64,000 nt of DNA from Glo-17 sp964549735 (GTDB taxonomy: Bacteria > Krumholzibacteriota > Krumholzibacteriia > LZORAL124-64-63). Location of the stretch: assembly GCA_964549735.1 (NCBI GenBank), contig CAZJWO010000003.1:5413-69412 (forward strand), in the 5' to 3' direction. The notes beneath the pieces are model-generated. The model worked only from the letters and a program-made list of their open reading frames with translations, ran no database searches and was not told the DNA's origin. The translations under genes were made by a program, and so were the position numbers. Position 1 is the first letter of the stretch, and each line of letters opens with the position of its first letter. Positions 55,369 to 63,955 of this stretch are shown piece by piece.

Positions 55369-57546
55369 ATGGGCCCAGGAACGACACTAAGTGCAGCTAC
55401 CGAAACCCGGGCTCGCCATATCAGGCGTGCGGTTTTGCTACTGCAGCGAGGCCTGAAAGACCAAGCCATTGCCAAGTCGTTCAAGAGTCAATTCGGACCA
55501 CGGTGGCAGTCGTCTATCCAGGTTGATGTCGACATACCTAGTCGAGCCGCGTGGGCGTTGGTCACGAGTCGAATCGTAGGCCGGCTGACTGGGGGGCTTG
55601 GTTGCACTGCAAACCTCCAAGACACCGAAGCCTGGTTCTTGGGTCCGTTGGCGGGCCATGTAGATTCTCTTGCAAGGCAAATCTCGGCGTCGACAGATAA
55701 GTTTGTCTGCGAGGAGATGGAGCGAATCCGATTCGACCAGGAGTTATCGGACCTGCTGCCCTATGTGTTGGAAATACACGGTCCCGGCAGTCGGGCGAGT
55801 GTCATGCGTGACCCGAGTACTCGAGTTGCCCGAGACACGAAACGTACTAATGGAGTTTTCTACACGCCGCCAGATGTAGCGAAATACATGGCGAGGGTGG
55901 CTCTGAACGGGCCGTCCTTTCGCAACCAGGGTTCGCGCTGCCTAGACCCGGCCTGTGGGACGGGCGTCTTCCTTCGCGCGGTGTTGAATGATAGTTCGGT
56001 CAAGCAGAAGGAGTCTTTCCAGTTTGCGTTGGACTCCCTTTTCGGAATCGATATTTCTCCGCATGCAGTTGAATCTGCATGCTTCGTTCTACTCCACGAC
56101 TTGCTTCAGCGATGCAGGCCCATGCAAGTAGATCCGTGGTCTGTGTGGCATGCACTCAGACTTAATTTTGCCGTAGCTGATTCGACCGAGCTCGTGCCGC
56201 CATCTGGCGATCAATCTAGGTCTGCTGATGTCAGAAAAGAGGTTCAGCAAGAGCTCATCCAGGGGAAAGCTCTTCATGCGGCAGAGGGTGGTCCAGACAC
56301 CTTGAACCTTGATCGTGGTTCGTCTCTCTTCAATGGAACTCGAAGACTAGATGGGCTCTTTCCTGACGTATTCGAGGGCTTCGATGTACTCATCTGCAAT
56401 CCGCCGTATGCTCAAATTGCGCGTAGGGGTTCTGTCGATAGTTCGTTCCCAGAATACGAGTGCCTGCGTTCTGGTGTGGGCCCATCTGGCAATCTGTATC
56501 CGCTCTTCATTGAGATGACTTGGCGTTTCACGCGTCCAACGCACTCGTCTTCGGCGCTCGTTGTTCCCCTGTCAATCGCCTACCATCGCGGGCGGCAGTT
56601 TGTAGAGTGTCGAAAAGCTATGGTGAATAAAGGCGGCGCGTGGAAGTTCGCGTTTTTCGATCGTGAACCTCATGCTCTATTTGGAGAGGACGTAAAGACC
56701 CGCAACGCTATCATCTTCCGAAATGAACGATCTGGGGACAGACCGCGAGGGGACTCATCTGCGGTATACAGTGGGCCTCTGCGGAGATGGACAAGCAGAA
56801 CTCGGCAAGAACTCTTTGAATCCATTGATTTCACCCGACTGCCTACTTCCGACATTGGGGAAGGGATACCCAAAATCGGGGGAGAGGAGCAAACAAGAAC
56901 TCTCGGGGTTCTGAGGGGCCTCTCCCAGCGCTTGCGTACTAGTTGGGTGACGGCTGGCTCCTGTCTGCCAGAAGAAACTTTTTGTGAGCAATTCGAGCCA
57001 GTCGTCTATGTCGCCGGGACAGCGTATAACTTCTTGAATGTCTTCAGGCCCCAGGCTACGAGAACCTGTGGCGATCGGGTTATGAGCCAAAGTCGCGTGG
57101 CTCGCCTACAGTTCTCTGATGAGAATGATGCGTCGGCCGTATTCGCGATTCTAAGTAGCCGATTCGTGTTTTGGATGTGGCACGTTTATGGCGACGGTTT
57201 TCATGTGCCGCGGTGGTTTTTAGAGGGAATTCCCTTCGACAGGACTAGCTTTACGTCCCAACAGCGAAGACAATTGTCTGGGCTGGGCACGGTACTTTGG
57301 AAGGAGCTTCAGCACCACACTGTTGTAAGTGTGAATGGTGGTCGTACGACGATCGCCTATCGCCCACTCGCCTGCGATTCGATTCGAGCCAAGATCGACA
57401 GGGTTCTGATTGAGGCCGCGGGCGTCGATATTTCGTTTCAAGAGCATCTTGGTCGCTTCATTCGCGACGTAGTTGTCGTTGATGAGGCCGATGAACGCCG
57501 GGCATCGCTTTGGCCAGGTCTTTCCCGGCAGGAGGCCGCAACATGA
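55369..57546 (+). CDS. N6-adenine DNA methyltransferase, Eco57I/type IIG-like
   Basis: 725 aa from ATG 55369 (AAGGGAG upstream; a TTG start at 55288 inside the RHH gene is less likely). NGVFYTPPDVAKYMA precedes motif I LDPACGTGVFL (about 192-202), FGIDISPHAVESACFVL resembles motif II, and motif IV is NPPY (344-347). The long C-terminus (about 430-725) is probably the target-recognition region; no PD-(D/E)XK nuclease domain is seen in the N-terminus. It modifies adenine in the target of the system, the nuclease being encoded separately. It overlaps the next gene by ATGA. Confidence 0.85.
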   Translation: MGPGTTLSAATETRARHIRRAVLLLQRGLKDQAIAKSFKSQFGPRWQSSIQVDVDIPSRAAWALVTSRIVGRLTGGLGCTANLQDTEAWFLGPLAGHVDSLARQISASTDKFVCEEMERIRFDQELSDLLPYVLEIHGPGSRASVMRDPSTRVARDTKRTNGVFYTPPDVAKYMARVALNGPSFRNQGSRCLDPACGTGVFLRAVLNDSSVKQKESFQFALDSLFGIDISPHAVESACFVLLHDLLQRCRPMQVDPWSVWHALRLNFAVADSTELVPPSGDQSRSADVRKEVQQELIQGKALHAAEGGPDTLNLDRGSSLFNGTRRLDGLFPDVFEGFDVLICNPPYAQIARRGSVDSSFPEYECLRSGVGPSGNLYPLFIEMTWRFTRPTHSSSALVVPLSIAYHRGRQFVECRKAMVNKGGAWKFAFFDREPHALFGEDVKTRNAIIFRNERSGDRPRGDSSAVYSGPLRRWTSRTRQELFESIDFTRLPTSDIGEGIPKIGGEEQTRTLGVLRGLSQRLRTSWVTAGSCLPEETFCEQFEPVVYVAGTAYNFLNVFRPQATRTCGDRVMSQSRVARLQFSDENDASAVFAILSSRFVFWMWHVYGDGFHVPRWFLEGIPFDRTSFTSQQRRQLSGLGTVLWKELQHHTVVSVNGGRTTIAYRPLACDSIRAKIDRVLIEAAGVDISFQEHLGRFIRDVVVVDEADERRASLWPGLSRQEAAT

Positions 57547-58406
57547 CCGTAAAAACGAGCGTGGACATTAAGGAAAAGAGCAAGGTCACCAAAGAAGAGT
57601 GGCGGGAGTTTACTAAGACGGTTTGGCACATTGCCAACACAAGCCATGAGAAACACCCCGCTGTTTTTCCTCGGGAGATCCCGCATCGATTGGTGAAGAT
57701 GTTCACTTTTTACGGTGAGACCGTCCTTGATCCTTTTGCTGGGACGGGTACGACGGCAGCAGCGGCGATTCCATTGGGGCGGCGTGCGGTTTGTGTCGAT
57801 CAAAGCCAGAAGTACATCAAGATCATTGAGAGTGAGTGTGGGGGGCTGCGCAATGGGCATCCCGAAGATGAGAAGCCGCTGATGGCCGTGCGGGCAGACA
57901 GCCGCAAGCTGCAGTTCATCGAAGACGATTCCATTGGCCTTGTGGTGACCAGCCCTCCGTACTGGAACAAGGCCGACTATGGGAAGGGGCGAGCCAATCT
58001 CGGCAACATTCCGAGCTATGTTCGCTTCATCGAAGAAACTCGGCCCGTTTTTGAGGAGTGCTATCGAGTTCTCAGGCCCGGCAGGAAGATCTGCCTCGTA
58101 ACCGCGAACGTTAACCAACACACTGATCATGGACTCCTGACGTTCCCCCTCGCGACGGATTTCGGCGTACTACTGCGCGACATCGGCTTTGTGATGATCA
58201 ACGAGATCATCTGGTCGAAGGACGGAACGGGCGGAAAGTGGGGGTCCTATGGCCAGCAGCGGCCGATTTTTGGGAGCTACCCGTACCCTCCCAACTTCCT
58301 ATTCAAGAATGTACACGAGTATGTTCTTATTTTCGCGAAGCCCAACGGAAAGAAGGTTCGCGGTCCCAAGGCGCTGCCCTATGATCAGATCATGGAACGC
58401 GAATGA
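57543..58406 (+). CDS. DNA methyltransferase with SPPY motif, likely cytosine-N4
   Basis: 287 aa from ATG 57543. Motif X/I lies in HPAVFPREIPHRLVKMFTFYGETVLDPFAGTGTTA (I at about 63-71), then AVCVDQS, then motif IV SPPYW (137-140) and VNEIIW-like VMINEIIWSKDG. SPPY is typical of m4C enzymes. Motif order I before IV indicates an alpha/gamma-type arrangement. Pairing a separate adenine and cytosine methyltransferase fits type IIS systems with asymmetric targets, where each strand needs its own enzyme. Confidence 0.83.
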   Translation: MTVKTSVDIKEKSKVTKEEWREFTKTVWHIANTSHEKHPAVFPREIPHRLVKMFTFYGETVLDPFAGTGTTAAAAIPLGRRAVCVDQSQKYIKIIESECGGLRNGHPEDEKPLMAVRADSRKLQFIEDDSIGLVVTSPPYWNKADYGKGRANLGNIPSYVRFIEETRPVFEECYRVLRPGRKICLVTANVNQHTDHGLLTFPLATDFGVLLRDIGFVMINEIIWSKDGTGGKWGSYGQQRPIFGSYPYPPNFLFKNVHEYVLIFAKPNGKKVRGPKALPYDQIMERE

Positions 58407-58418
58407 TCGACAGTGCGA

Positions 58419-59585
58419 TCAAATAAACCTGTACCAGGTTGAATGGTCCGGATCACTTGGCTTTGTCAGTACAGTCTGCGTTGGTGTTGCATTGATCCCG
58501 TCTTCTAGAGATTCGAGGATCGCTTTGCCTTGTGGTGAATCGCCGTCATAAGCATAGTACCGGATCCCGTCTACAGACCGTTCAAGACGAATCACGGGAA
58601 CCGCCATCCCTCTTGTTTCGGGTATCTCGAGTTTGTACGTGTTGACCTGGCCGCCGGCACGTTCTGGATGAGTTGCGCTAATAGCACGTCGCTGATCATC
58701 ATGAGAGCTCGTAACTGCGTCTTCTCCCGTAAAAAAGGCACAGTTTCTCAAGGGAATCGGTATCTGAATCTGGGTCCCACGCGCTGGGCGGACCCGCATA
58801 ATCAATACGTTCGTGATAGTAACCGGGTCATTGCCCCGAGTCGACAGTGTTCCTGAGACAGTGGGGCGTGCAGTCCTACTGCTAGGTTCTTCGTCCTCGG
58901 CACGCCCGGTGGCGCGGCCTTCGGGTGGAGCTGGGGCGGGAACAACCTTCGATTGGAACAAGCGCGTTCGTCGCCGGCCACCGGTGGTTCCTCGGGTTGT
59001 AGTGCGACTCGAAATTCTACGGCGAGAAAGTTCTCGCTCGCTAAAAATATAGCCCTCGTTTTGAAGCTCTTGAAGCAGCGCGTTATCGAGGATTCGCGCC
59101 AAGCCGTTCTCGACGTCAGCCCAGCTGTCAATCGCGGCGAGCGCATCCAAAACCAGGTCGTCGTTTGAACCAAGATCGATCTGAAGACTTGCTTCGGTAT
59201 TCGTAAAGAGACCTGGCTCGGTAATGTTGTTGGAGCCGACGATTAGGCGCGCGTCATTATCCGCACGGAGAAGGTAGAGTTTCGGGTGAAAGGTAGGACT
59301 TGCTTCGTTGTGGCAAATGGTGGTCCGGCAGTCTCCGAGTTGTTCAAGTGACAGCAAATCGGATAGTCCTTCAACCGACGTGTTTTCAATGTCAATGCCC
59401 ACCCCGAAGCGAACGCGGCCCCCGGATTGAACAAAGCCACGAAGGGCAGGGAGTAGGTGCCTAGTTCCTGACCGTCTGACCCAGGCGACAGCTACATCAA
59501 GGGAGTTCCAATGGCCGCTCGAAATGAATTCAATTAGCGCCGTACCAAGTCTATGCGTAGAAGCTTGATTATACAGAATGGCCAT
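58419..59585 (-). CDS. Phospholipase D-fold restriction endonuclease
   Basis: 388 aa, convergent to the methyltransferases. The active-site motif is TFHPKLYL (H100, K102), followed by IVGSNNITEPGLF (117-127) and TNTEASLQI with E131, like the HxK...GSxN...E pattern of PLD-family nucleases such as BfiI and NgoFVII. Only one HKD half-site is present, so the enzyme would dimerise to form an active site. The region after a basic linker (about 195-250) could be a DNA-recognition domain. A metal-independent cut is expected from the family. Confidence 0.8.
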   Translation of the reverse strand: MAILYNQASTHRLGTALIEFISSGHWNSLDVAVAWVRRSGTRHLLPALRGFVQSGGRVRFGVGIDIENTSVEGLSDLLSLEQLGDCRTTICHNEASPTFHPKLYLLRADNDARLIVGSNNITEPGLFTNTEASLQIDLGSNDDLVLDALAAIDSWADVENGLARILDNALLQELQNEGYIFSERELSRRRISSRTTTRGTTGGRRRTRLFQSKVVPAPAPPEGRATGRAEDEEPSSRTARPTVSGTLSTRGNDPVTITNVLIMRVRPARGTQIQIPIPLRNCAFFTGEDAVTSSHDDQRRAISATHPERAGGQVNTYKLEIPETRGMAVPVIRLERSVDGIRYYAYDGDSPQGKAILESLEDGINATPTQTVLTKPSDPDHSTWYRFI

Positions 59586-60069
59586 ACGGACTCCTCATCC
59601 TTGGTCTTGGGCTGGTCTCCTCGTTCCTCAGCTATGTCGGAGAGTCTATTGATGAGATGCTAGCAGAATCGCCCCGTGGAGTCACTCTTCGGATTCTCGC
59701 TTGTGCAATGCCGCGGAGCGTGGATGCGGCGTGCCGATAAGTCGTGAATACCCAGAGAGATACTTTGATCTGGACTGGTGGGTCGTTGCGCACTATCTTG
59801 TGGTCGGTCTCCGGAAGAGTTCGATGTGCGTTACGTCCGGGGAGCCAATCCTTTTTCAGCGGAATTCGACATACCTTCCGGTTAACGACGCGGCCCGGGG
59901 CGAGAGCTCTCGGGCTTTTCGTTTATTCCCAAGTCTGGCAACGGATTGCGCGGTTCTGGGGGGTGGGGGCGGATTCTCTGGTTCGCGGGTGAGAGTTTGG
60001 GGGTCGGTGGGAACAGTCAGGGTTCACGTTTGGACCCCGGTCGGTGGTAGAAAAACTCTCTCCGTCTCC

Positions 60070-60130
60070 GTTTTACAACCCCCTCAAATTTAACGCATGG
60101 GAGTGGAGCGATTGCCGGTCGTAACCGTCA
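60070..60130 (+). repeat. 61-bp repeat, copy 1
   Basis: Starts GTTTTACAACCC and ends GTCGTAACCGTCA. Copy 2 (60279-60339) has the same length without gaps; both ends are well conserved (GTTTTAC and GTCGTAACCGTCA identical), while the middle has diverged. About two thirds of bases match. Confidence 0.7.
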
Positions 60131-60204
60131 AGAAGACGGGGGGAGCCACCTCGCTGCTGTGCCGAACCAGCCGAAAACTCCTTCACGCAAATTCTCGACA
60201 CGAA

Positions 60205-60277
60205 GAGCCGGATGCGGGAATGCCGCACGTCCGGATCTGTGGGGGGCGGGGGAGGTGACTTCCCTGGCCTACCTGAC
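60205..60277 (+). mobile_element. Group II intron 3' remnant, domains V and VI
   Basis: The 33 nt at 60205-60237 match group II domain V: the catalytic triad AGC at 60206-60208 in GAGCCGGA, a second stem TGCGG/CCGCA around a small loop, the CG bulge and the closing TCCGGATC. The pair opposite the triad G is A rather than the usual U. A domain VI-like hairpin follows (GGGGAG-GTGA-CTTCCC) with the bulged-A region CCTACC and a possible 3' end at GAC (about 60277). No reverse transcriptase ORF lies upstream, so this is a degraded remnant. Confidence 0.6.
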
Positions 60278-60278
60278 T

Positions 60279-60339
60279 GTTTTACGACCCTCTCGGGTTT
60301 AGCGGTTGATGGCCGCGTGACAACCAGTCGTAACCGTCA
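60279..60339 (+). repeat. 61-bp repeat, copy 2, immediately 3' of intron remnant
   Basis: Begins GTTTTACGACCC and ends GTCGTAACCGTCA. It begins two bases after the predicted 3' end of the intron remnant and so could be the original 3' flank (exon) of the intron. Copy 1 lies 209 bp upstream. Confidence 0.7.
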
Positions 60340-60429
60340 GTCTATCCCCATCCTTGGAAAAATGTGCTACAATCAACAGCAAACGCGCGATGTAGCTCAA
60401 TAACCAAGTCTTACTGGCGAGGTCTGAAT

Positions 60430-62703
60430 ATGGAACATAAGACGAAAGCTTGGGTGGTTTTGACAGTTGCTACCAGTATCTTGTTAGGTACATCACCATC
60501 CTATTCAGCAACATGGACTGTACCCACCGTGGAATGCCCCACCTTTGTTGCCGCATTAGATTCTGCAAGAGGGGGCGATATAATTGAATTGGAGTGCGGG
60601 GTATATGACTTTTGTGGAGCCATCATTACAGAACAATATGACCTATATCCCGGCATTACGATTCGAAGTGTGACAGGCGATCCAGAGTGTGTCGAGATGC
60701 GTTCGACCCAGCCTTGCGCATATACGTTCTACTTCATTGGAAACCAGACAGCTCATCATACCATTCAGGGTATAACATTCACTGGCGATGGGGATTCTCA
60801 GGATGGTGTTAAAGCAGGCGGCCAGTACATCACGGTAGATATTGAGAATTGTACTTTTAAGGACTGTCGATACGGAGCGACCCTAACTTATGGCGGCTCC
60901 GTTCACGGCTCCACATTTGTAAATAATCGCGGTTCCATTGGTGGAAGTTGGCCGATAGAGATTTCGAATTGCTTAATCGCGAACAATCTTTACGGGCCAA
61001 ATTGGTCACATGATTTTACGGTGGAGTGTACCAACATATTTGGAAATTTCTATAGCAACTGGGAGAACGTAGGCTGTTCGCAGCCTGGGCTGGATGGCAA
61101 TATTTCGGAGGATCCCGAGTTTTGTGATTACGACAATCAGGATTTTTCCCTCACAGACGAATCCCCATGCGCTCCGGCAAATTCTGGCTGTGGATTGATC
61201 GGGTCACTTCCTGTTGGCTGCGCTTCCCCACCGGAGTATGAAGTTGTCTCGATAACGCCAGATCTAGGCTACTACGAGAACGGCGTTGACCAGGTGAATC
61301 TGACGGCCAGCATTCGAAATAACAGCGGAATCACGTATCCCTCCCTCGTCGCCGAAGTCCGAGGGGCCAATGGATTCTCGGAAGAGGTCTATACGACATT
61401 TGTGAGCCTGCCAGCCGGTCAAGTGACGTCAGTGCCAATCAGTTTCACCGCGCCGGACCCTGGCGCGTCGTTAGAGTACGACGTCGTCCTGACGATCGAT
61501 GGCGTACATTATACCTATCACGATGCTTTTGTGGGTACTGCGGTGCCACGAGAAGAAGTCGAGATTGCTTGGGTGGCCGCCGATGAGTGCTGGATGGATG
61601 AAGACCGTGAATGCCTTGCATACGCGTTGTCGGTCATCCCATTCGTTTCCATCGGAACTCATGCGGCGCTCTTGGCGGAGCATATGTGCGAAGCCGCCAT
61701 CTACAGAAATACGGGGCGAATGGAGGAAAGTTGGGCCGCCATGAGGTTGGCCATAGGCCATGGGGTATGGTCCTACATCGGGATGATCCCGGGCTTGGGA
61801 GAGGTTGGCTGGGTGCTTACGGCCGCTGACGCTCAAGGCTCCGCGGCAGATTGGGCGGAACGCTGTTATGATGAAGAATTCGAAGCCTACGAAGGGACCA
61901 TGAAGGCTTCTTTGGATGACACCGTCAGTACAATGGGTGCGTGGTTCTCGAGCGCTGTTGACTCCTTGGATGCTTCCATTGCAGATATCGTGCTGGCAAG
62001 AGGGGATTTGCTCCACTGGGTGGAAGCCGATAGTAGTTGGGCTCGAGAGGACTCGCTAGGGCTGCGATATGCACACATTTCGCGGATCTTCGAAGATGTG
62101 GTGATGTCTCAAACGACCCCGAACTTGCACCGAATCGGGTTCGACGAAACAAACAATCCGATGAGCCTGATCGAATATCATTGGGAAGCCCAATCGGCAC
62201 ATGATTTCGATGCTGGGCTTCTGCATTCGATGTATGACGGGACGAAAGTCTGGGCGAGATTTGACCCGGTCTCGATCCCCTCGGGATCGCATCTGAGACT
62301 CACGGTGTGCGACACGACCACGGTCTTTCAATTGCTGATCGACGATGAGAACGACGGTGTATTCGACCGATCTGTCTACGCGAATGGATACGTGCCGGTA
62401 TCAGTAGTCGAAGACCTACCTGCCCATCGTTTGTCTTTAACCTGCTTTCCGAATCCGTTCAACCCGCATACAACGATCGTGTACGAAGCCATAGCTGGCG
62501 ACCATACAGAGTTGGCAATCTACGATATGGCCGGTCGCCTTGTTCGTGTGTTGGTCGACGAATCGGCGTCGGTCAGCGGACGCCAGGAGGTTGTTTGGAA
62601 TGGTCGCGATAATCGGGGGAGGCTTTCGGCAGCGGGGGTCTACTTCTGCAACCTGAAGTCGGGCGGACATTCGGAGATGGAGAAACTCGTTCTAGTCAAA
62701 TGA
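60430..62703 (+). CDS. Secreted beta-helix protein with FlgD-like/T9SS-type C-terminal domain
   Basis: 757 aa from ATG 60430. Signal peptide (WVVLTVATSILLGTSPSYSA). Residues about 28-245 have the repetitive pattern of a right-handed beta helix (VPTVECPTFVAALDSARGGDIIELECGVYDFCG ... IENCTFKDCRYGATLTYGGSVHGSTFVNN). A CARDB-like domain (about 270-370) and a mostly helical middle part follow, then the C-terminal FlgD-Ig-like sorting domain: SLTCFPNPFNPHTTIVYEAIAGDHTELAIYDMAGRLVRVL ... GVYFCNLKSGG, ending KLVLVK. It is probably exported to the surface. GC content is clearly lower than in the phage genes. Confidence 0.8.
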   Translation: MEHKTKAWVVLTVATSILLGTSPSYSATWTVPTVECPTFVAALDSARGGDIIELECGVYDFCGAIITEQYDLYPGITIRSVTGDPECVEMRSTQPCAYTFYFIGNQTAHHTIQGITFTGDGDSQDGVKAGGQYITVDIENCTFKDCRYGATLTYGGSVHGSTFVNNRGSIGGSWPIEISNCLIANNLYGPNWSHDFTVECTNIFGNFYSNWENVGCSQPGLDGNISEDPEFCDYDNQDFSLTDESPCAPANSGCGLIGSLPVGCASPPEYEVVSITPDLGYYENGVDQVNLTASIRNNSGITYPSLVAEVRGANGFSEEVYTTFVSLPAGQVTSVPISFTAPDPGASLEYDVVLTIDGVHYTYHDAFVGTAVPREEVEIAWVAADECWMDEDRECLAYALSVIPFVSIGTHAALLAEHMCEAAIYRNTGRMEESWAAMRLAIGHGVWSYIGMIPGLGEVGWVLTAADAQGSAADWAERCYDEEFEAYEGTMKASLDDTVSTMGAWFSSAVDSLDASIADIVLARGDLLHWVEADSSWAREDSLGLRYAHISRIFEDVVMSQTTPNLHRIGFDETNNPMSLIEYHWEAQSAHDFDAGLLHSMYDGTKVWARFDPVSIPSGSHLRLTVCDTTTVFQLLIDDENDGVFDRSVYANGYVPVSVVEDLPAHRLSLTCFPNPFNPHTTIVYEAIAGDHTELAIYDMAGRLVRVLVDESASVSGRQEVVWNGRDNRGRLSAAGVYFCNLKSGGHSEMEKLVLVK

Positions 62704-62827
62704 GTTGGAAGCATGTGGCGAATGCGACCCGAATTCGCGGGTCGATTTCTGGCGCGATTCAGTGTTCAGTTGGTAGCACCAAGTTGGGCAAAGTACACCA
62801 AGGGTCGATTCGGAAGGCCCCGTCGAC

Positions 62828-63607
62828 ATGATCGCTATAATCTCGCTATTGGCATCAGCAACGGGAACGCCAGAAGCATTGCAGTCAGTGGGGCCAATTG
62901 TAGGTACGACAGTAGAACCAACAAATCTGGCTTCTACTGCAACTGATTCGTTACGCAGAATATTGCCTGACGGAGACGCGTCGCTCGCGATTGATGCGAT
63001 GAAAAGCGAATATATTCAGATACTAGAAAAGACAAATCAGCAGCTCAGTCTATGGCTAAATCCCTATGGGGTTATGGTTGGTGCGCTGGGTGTATTGTTC
63101 GCGATTCTCGCAGTCGTGGCAACAGTATTGATCTGGCGCCAAAGCGAGGACCACAAGAAGACCGTTCAGAAATCTATCGATGAACAAGAGAAGCTAATGA
63201 AAGCGCTCTTTAAGTCCGAAGTTGAGGCCATGGAGAATAGAGTTTTTGCACAGATAGAAGATCAGAACAGTAAGCAGCAGAAAGATAGCGAAGAAAGACG
63301 TGAAGAGATACATTACAAGTTCGAGACTCTACAGAATGATCTTAGAAAACTAAAGAGATTGAGAAATGCACGCGCGTTGTATACGTCGGGAGGACTTACA
63401 GATGAAGATTGGGATAAATTCTATGAAGAGATAAAGACTCCGCGAGATATCCAACGAGTTTGTGTAGTTTGCGGCAAGGCTTTCCTGTTTTCACCTGATG
63501 ACGGCGGTCTCCGGGAAGTCGATTTTTCCGACCCTGAAGTATTTGTCGAATGTACTCACTGCGGCACAAGTCAGTCATTGGAATCTGACGCCTACTTCAC
63601 CGAGTAG
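62828..63607 (+). CDS. Membrane protein with coiled coil and C-terminal zinc ribbon
   Basis: 259 aa. One transmembrane helix (VMVGALGVLFAILAVVATVLIW, about 82-103), a long charged coiled coil (about 110-190: KTVQKSIDEQEKLMKALFKSEVEAMENRV...), then CVVCGKAFLF and ECTHCGTSQ, two Cys pairs that would bind zinc. Lower GC than the phage genes and a good ATG but no clear strong ribosome binding site. The architecture suggests a membrane-tethered scaffold. No family recognised; it is the last gene before the right-hand repeat. Confidence 0.65.
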   Translation: MIAIISLLASATGTPEALQSVGPIVGTTVEPTNLASTATDSLRRILPDGDASLAIDAMKSEYIQILEKTNQQLSLWLNPYGVMVGALGVLFAILAVVATVLIWRQSEDHKKTVQKSIDEQEKLMKALFKSEVEAMENRVFAQIEDQNSKQQKDSEERREEIHYKFETLQNDLRKLKRLRNARALYTSGGLTDEDWDKFYEEIKTPRDIQRVCVVCGKAFLFSPDDGGLREVDFSDPEVFVECTHCGTSQSLESDAYFTE

Positions 63608-63808
63608 AGGGCGGCTAATCTTTTCACGACTCGACCGGCACATTGAGGATGAATTTTGCCATTCGCCGCCATGAGGAAACTCGACCCCTTCCCACAGTTC
63701 TGCCCCCCAGCTCCGACGAGTAGTGCGGCTCCCCGGTAGTACCGGCGATGCAGCCCGCCCACCATCGCCACTCGACGAACAATGGAGCCTCGCCCGACAC
63801 CTTGGCTC

Positions 63809-63858
63809 GTCCCCGGGTAGGTAAACACCAGAGGTGTGACCGCTACCCGGAGACGACC
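63809..63858 (+). repeat. Right copy of the 50-bp direct repeat
   Basis: Identical to 5482-5531 over 50 bases, same orientation. It includes the same 15-bp imperfect hairpin (63813-63850). It is followed by a shortened version of the micro-ORF rather than by DUF2924 and recombinase genes, as far as the window reaches. Confidence 0.9.
63813..63850 (+). promoter_or_regulatory. Right copy of hairpin leader
   Basis: Same fold as at 5486-5523: CCGGGTA pairs with TACCCGG, GGT with ACC, ACACC with GGTGT. The GGAG that overlaps the 3' arm precedes the ATG at 63860, exactly as in the left copy. Confidence 0.6.
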
Positions 63859-63859
63859 C

Positions 63860-63955
63860 ATGCCGAACTCGACTGCTGATCCGCTGACCCCGATCCAGCG
63901 TCGCCAACAGATCGCCGCCATCCTCGGCCGCGGGCTGCTGCGCCTGATGACGTAG
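63860..63955 (+). pseudogene. Truncated copy of the LTPxQRR micro-ORF
   Basis: 31 codons: MPNSTADPLTPIQRRQQIAAILGRGLLRL, then MT and stop. It is homologous to the first 29 residues of the gene at 5533 but lacks the rest. Either the copy is broken or this is a minimal functional form. Sequence after the stop to the window end shows no clear DUF2924 start. Confidence 0.55.

Larger units (their letters stand above)
59586..60429. other. Long non-coding stretch with intron remnant and repeats
   Basis: No convincing gene is found in these 844 bp. It holds a group II intron 3' end (60205-60277) and two related 61-bp repeats (60070-60130 and 60279-60339). A G/C-rich hairpin with a following TTTTC at 59893-59920 looks like an imperfect terminator for rightward transcription. 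The rest lacks recognisable features; small open frames overlap the intron and repeats and look spurious. Confidence 0.4.

Noticed and set aside
59893..59920. G/C-rich hairpin followed by TTTTC
   Set aside because: Pairing is imperfect with a bulge, and no transcript clearly needs a terminator there; not listed as a terminator feature.
60212..60403. Short plus-strand frame inside the intron remnant
   Set aside because: It overlaps the domain V-VI structure and the 61-bp repeat and has no ribosome binding site or recognisable product.
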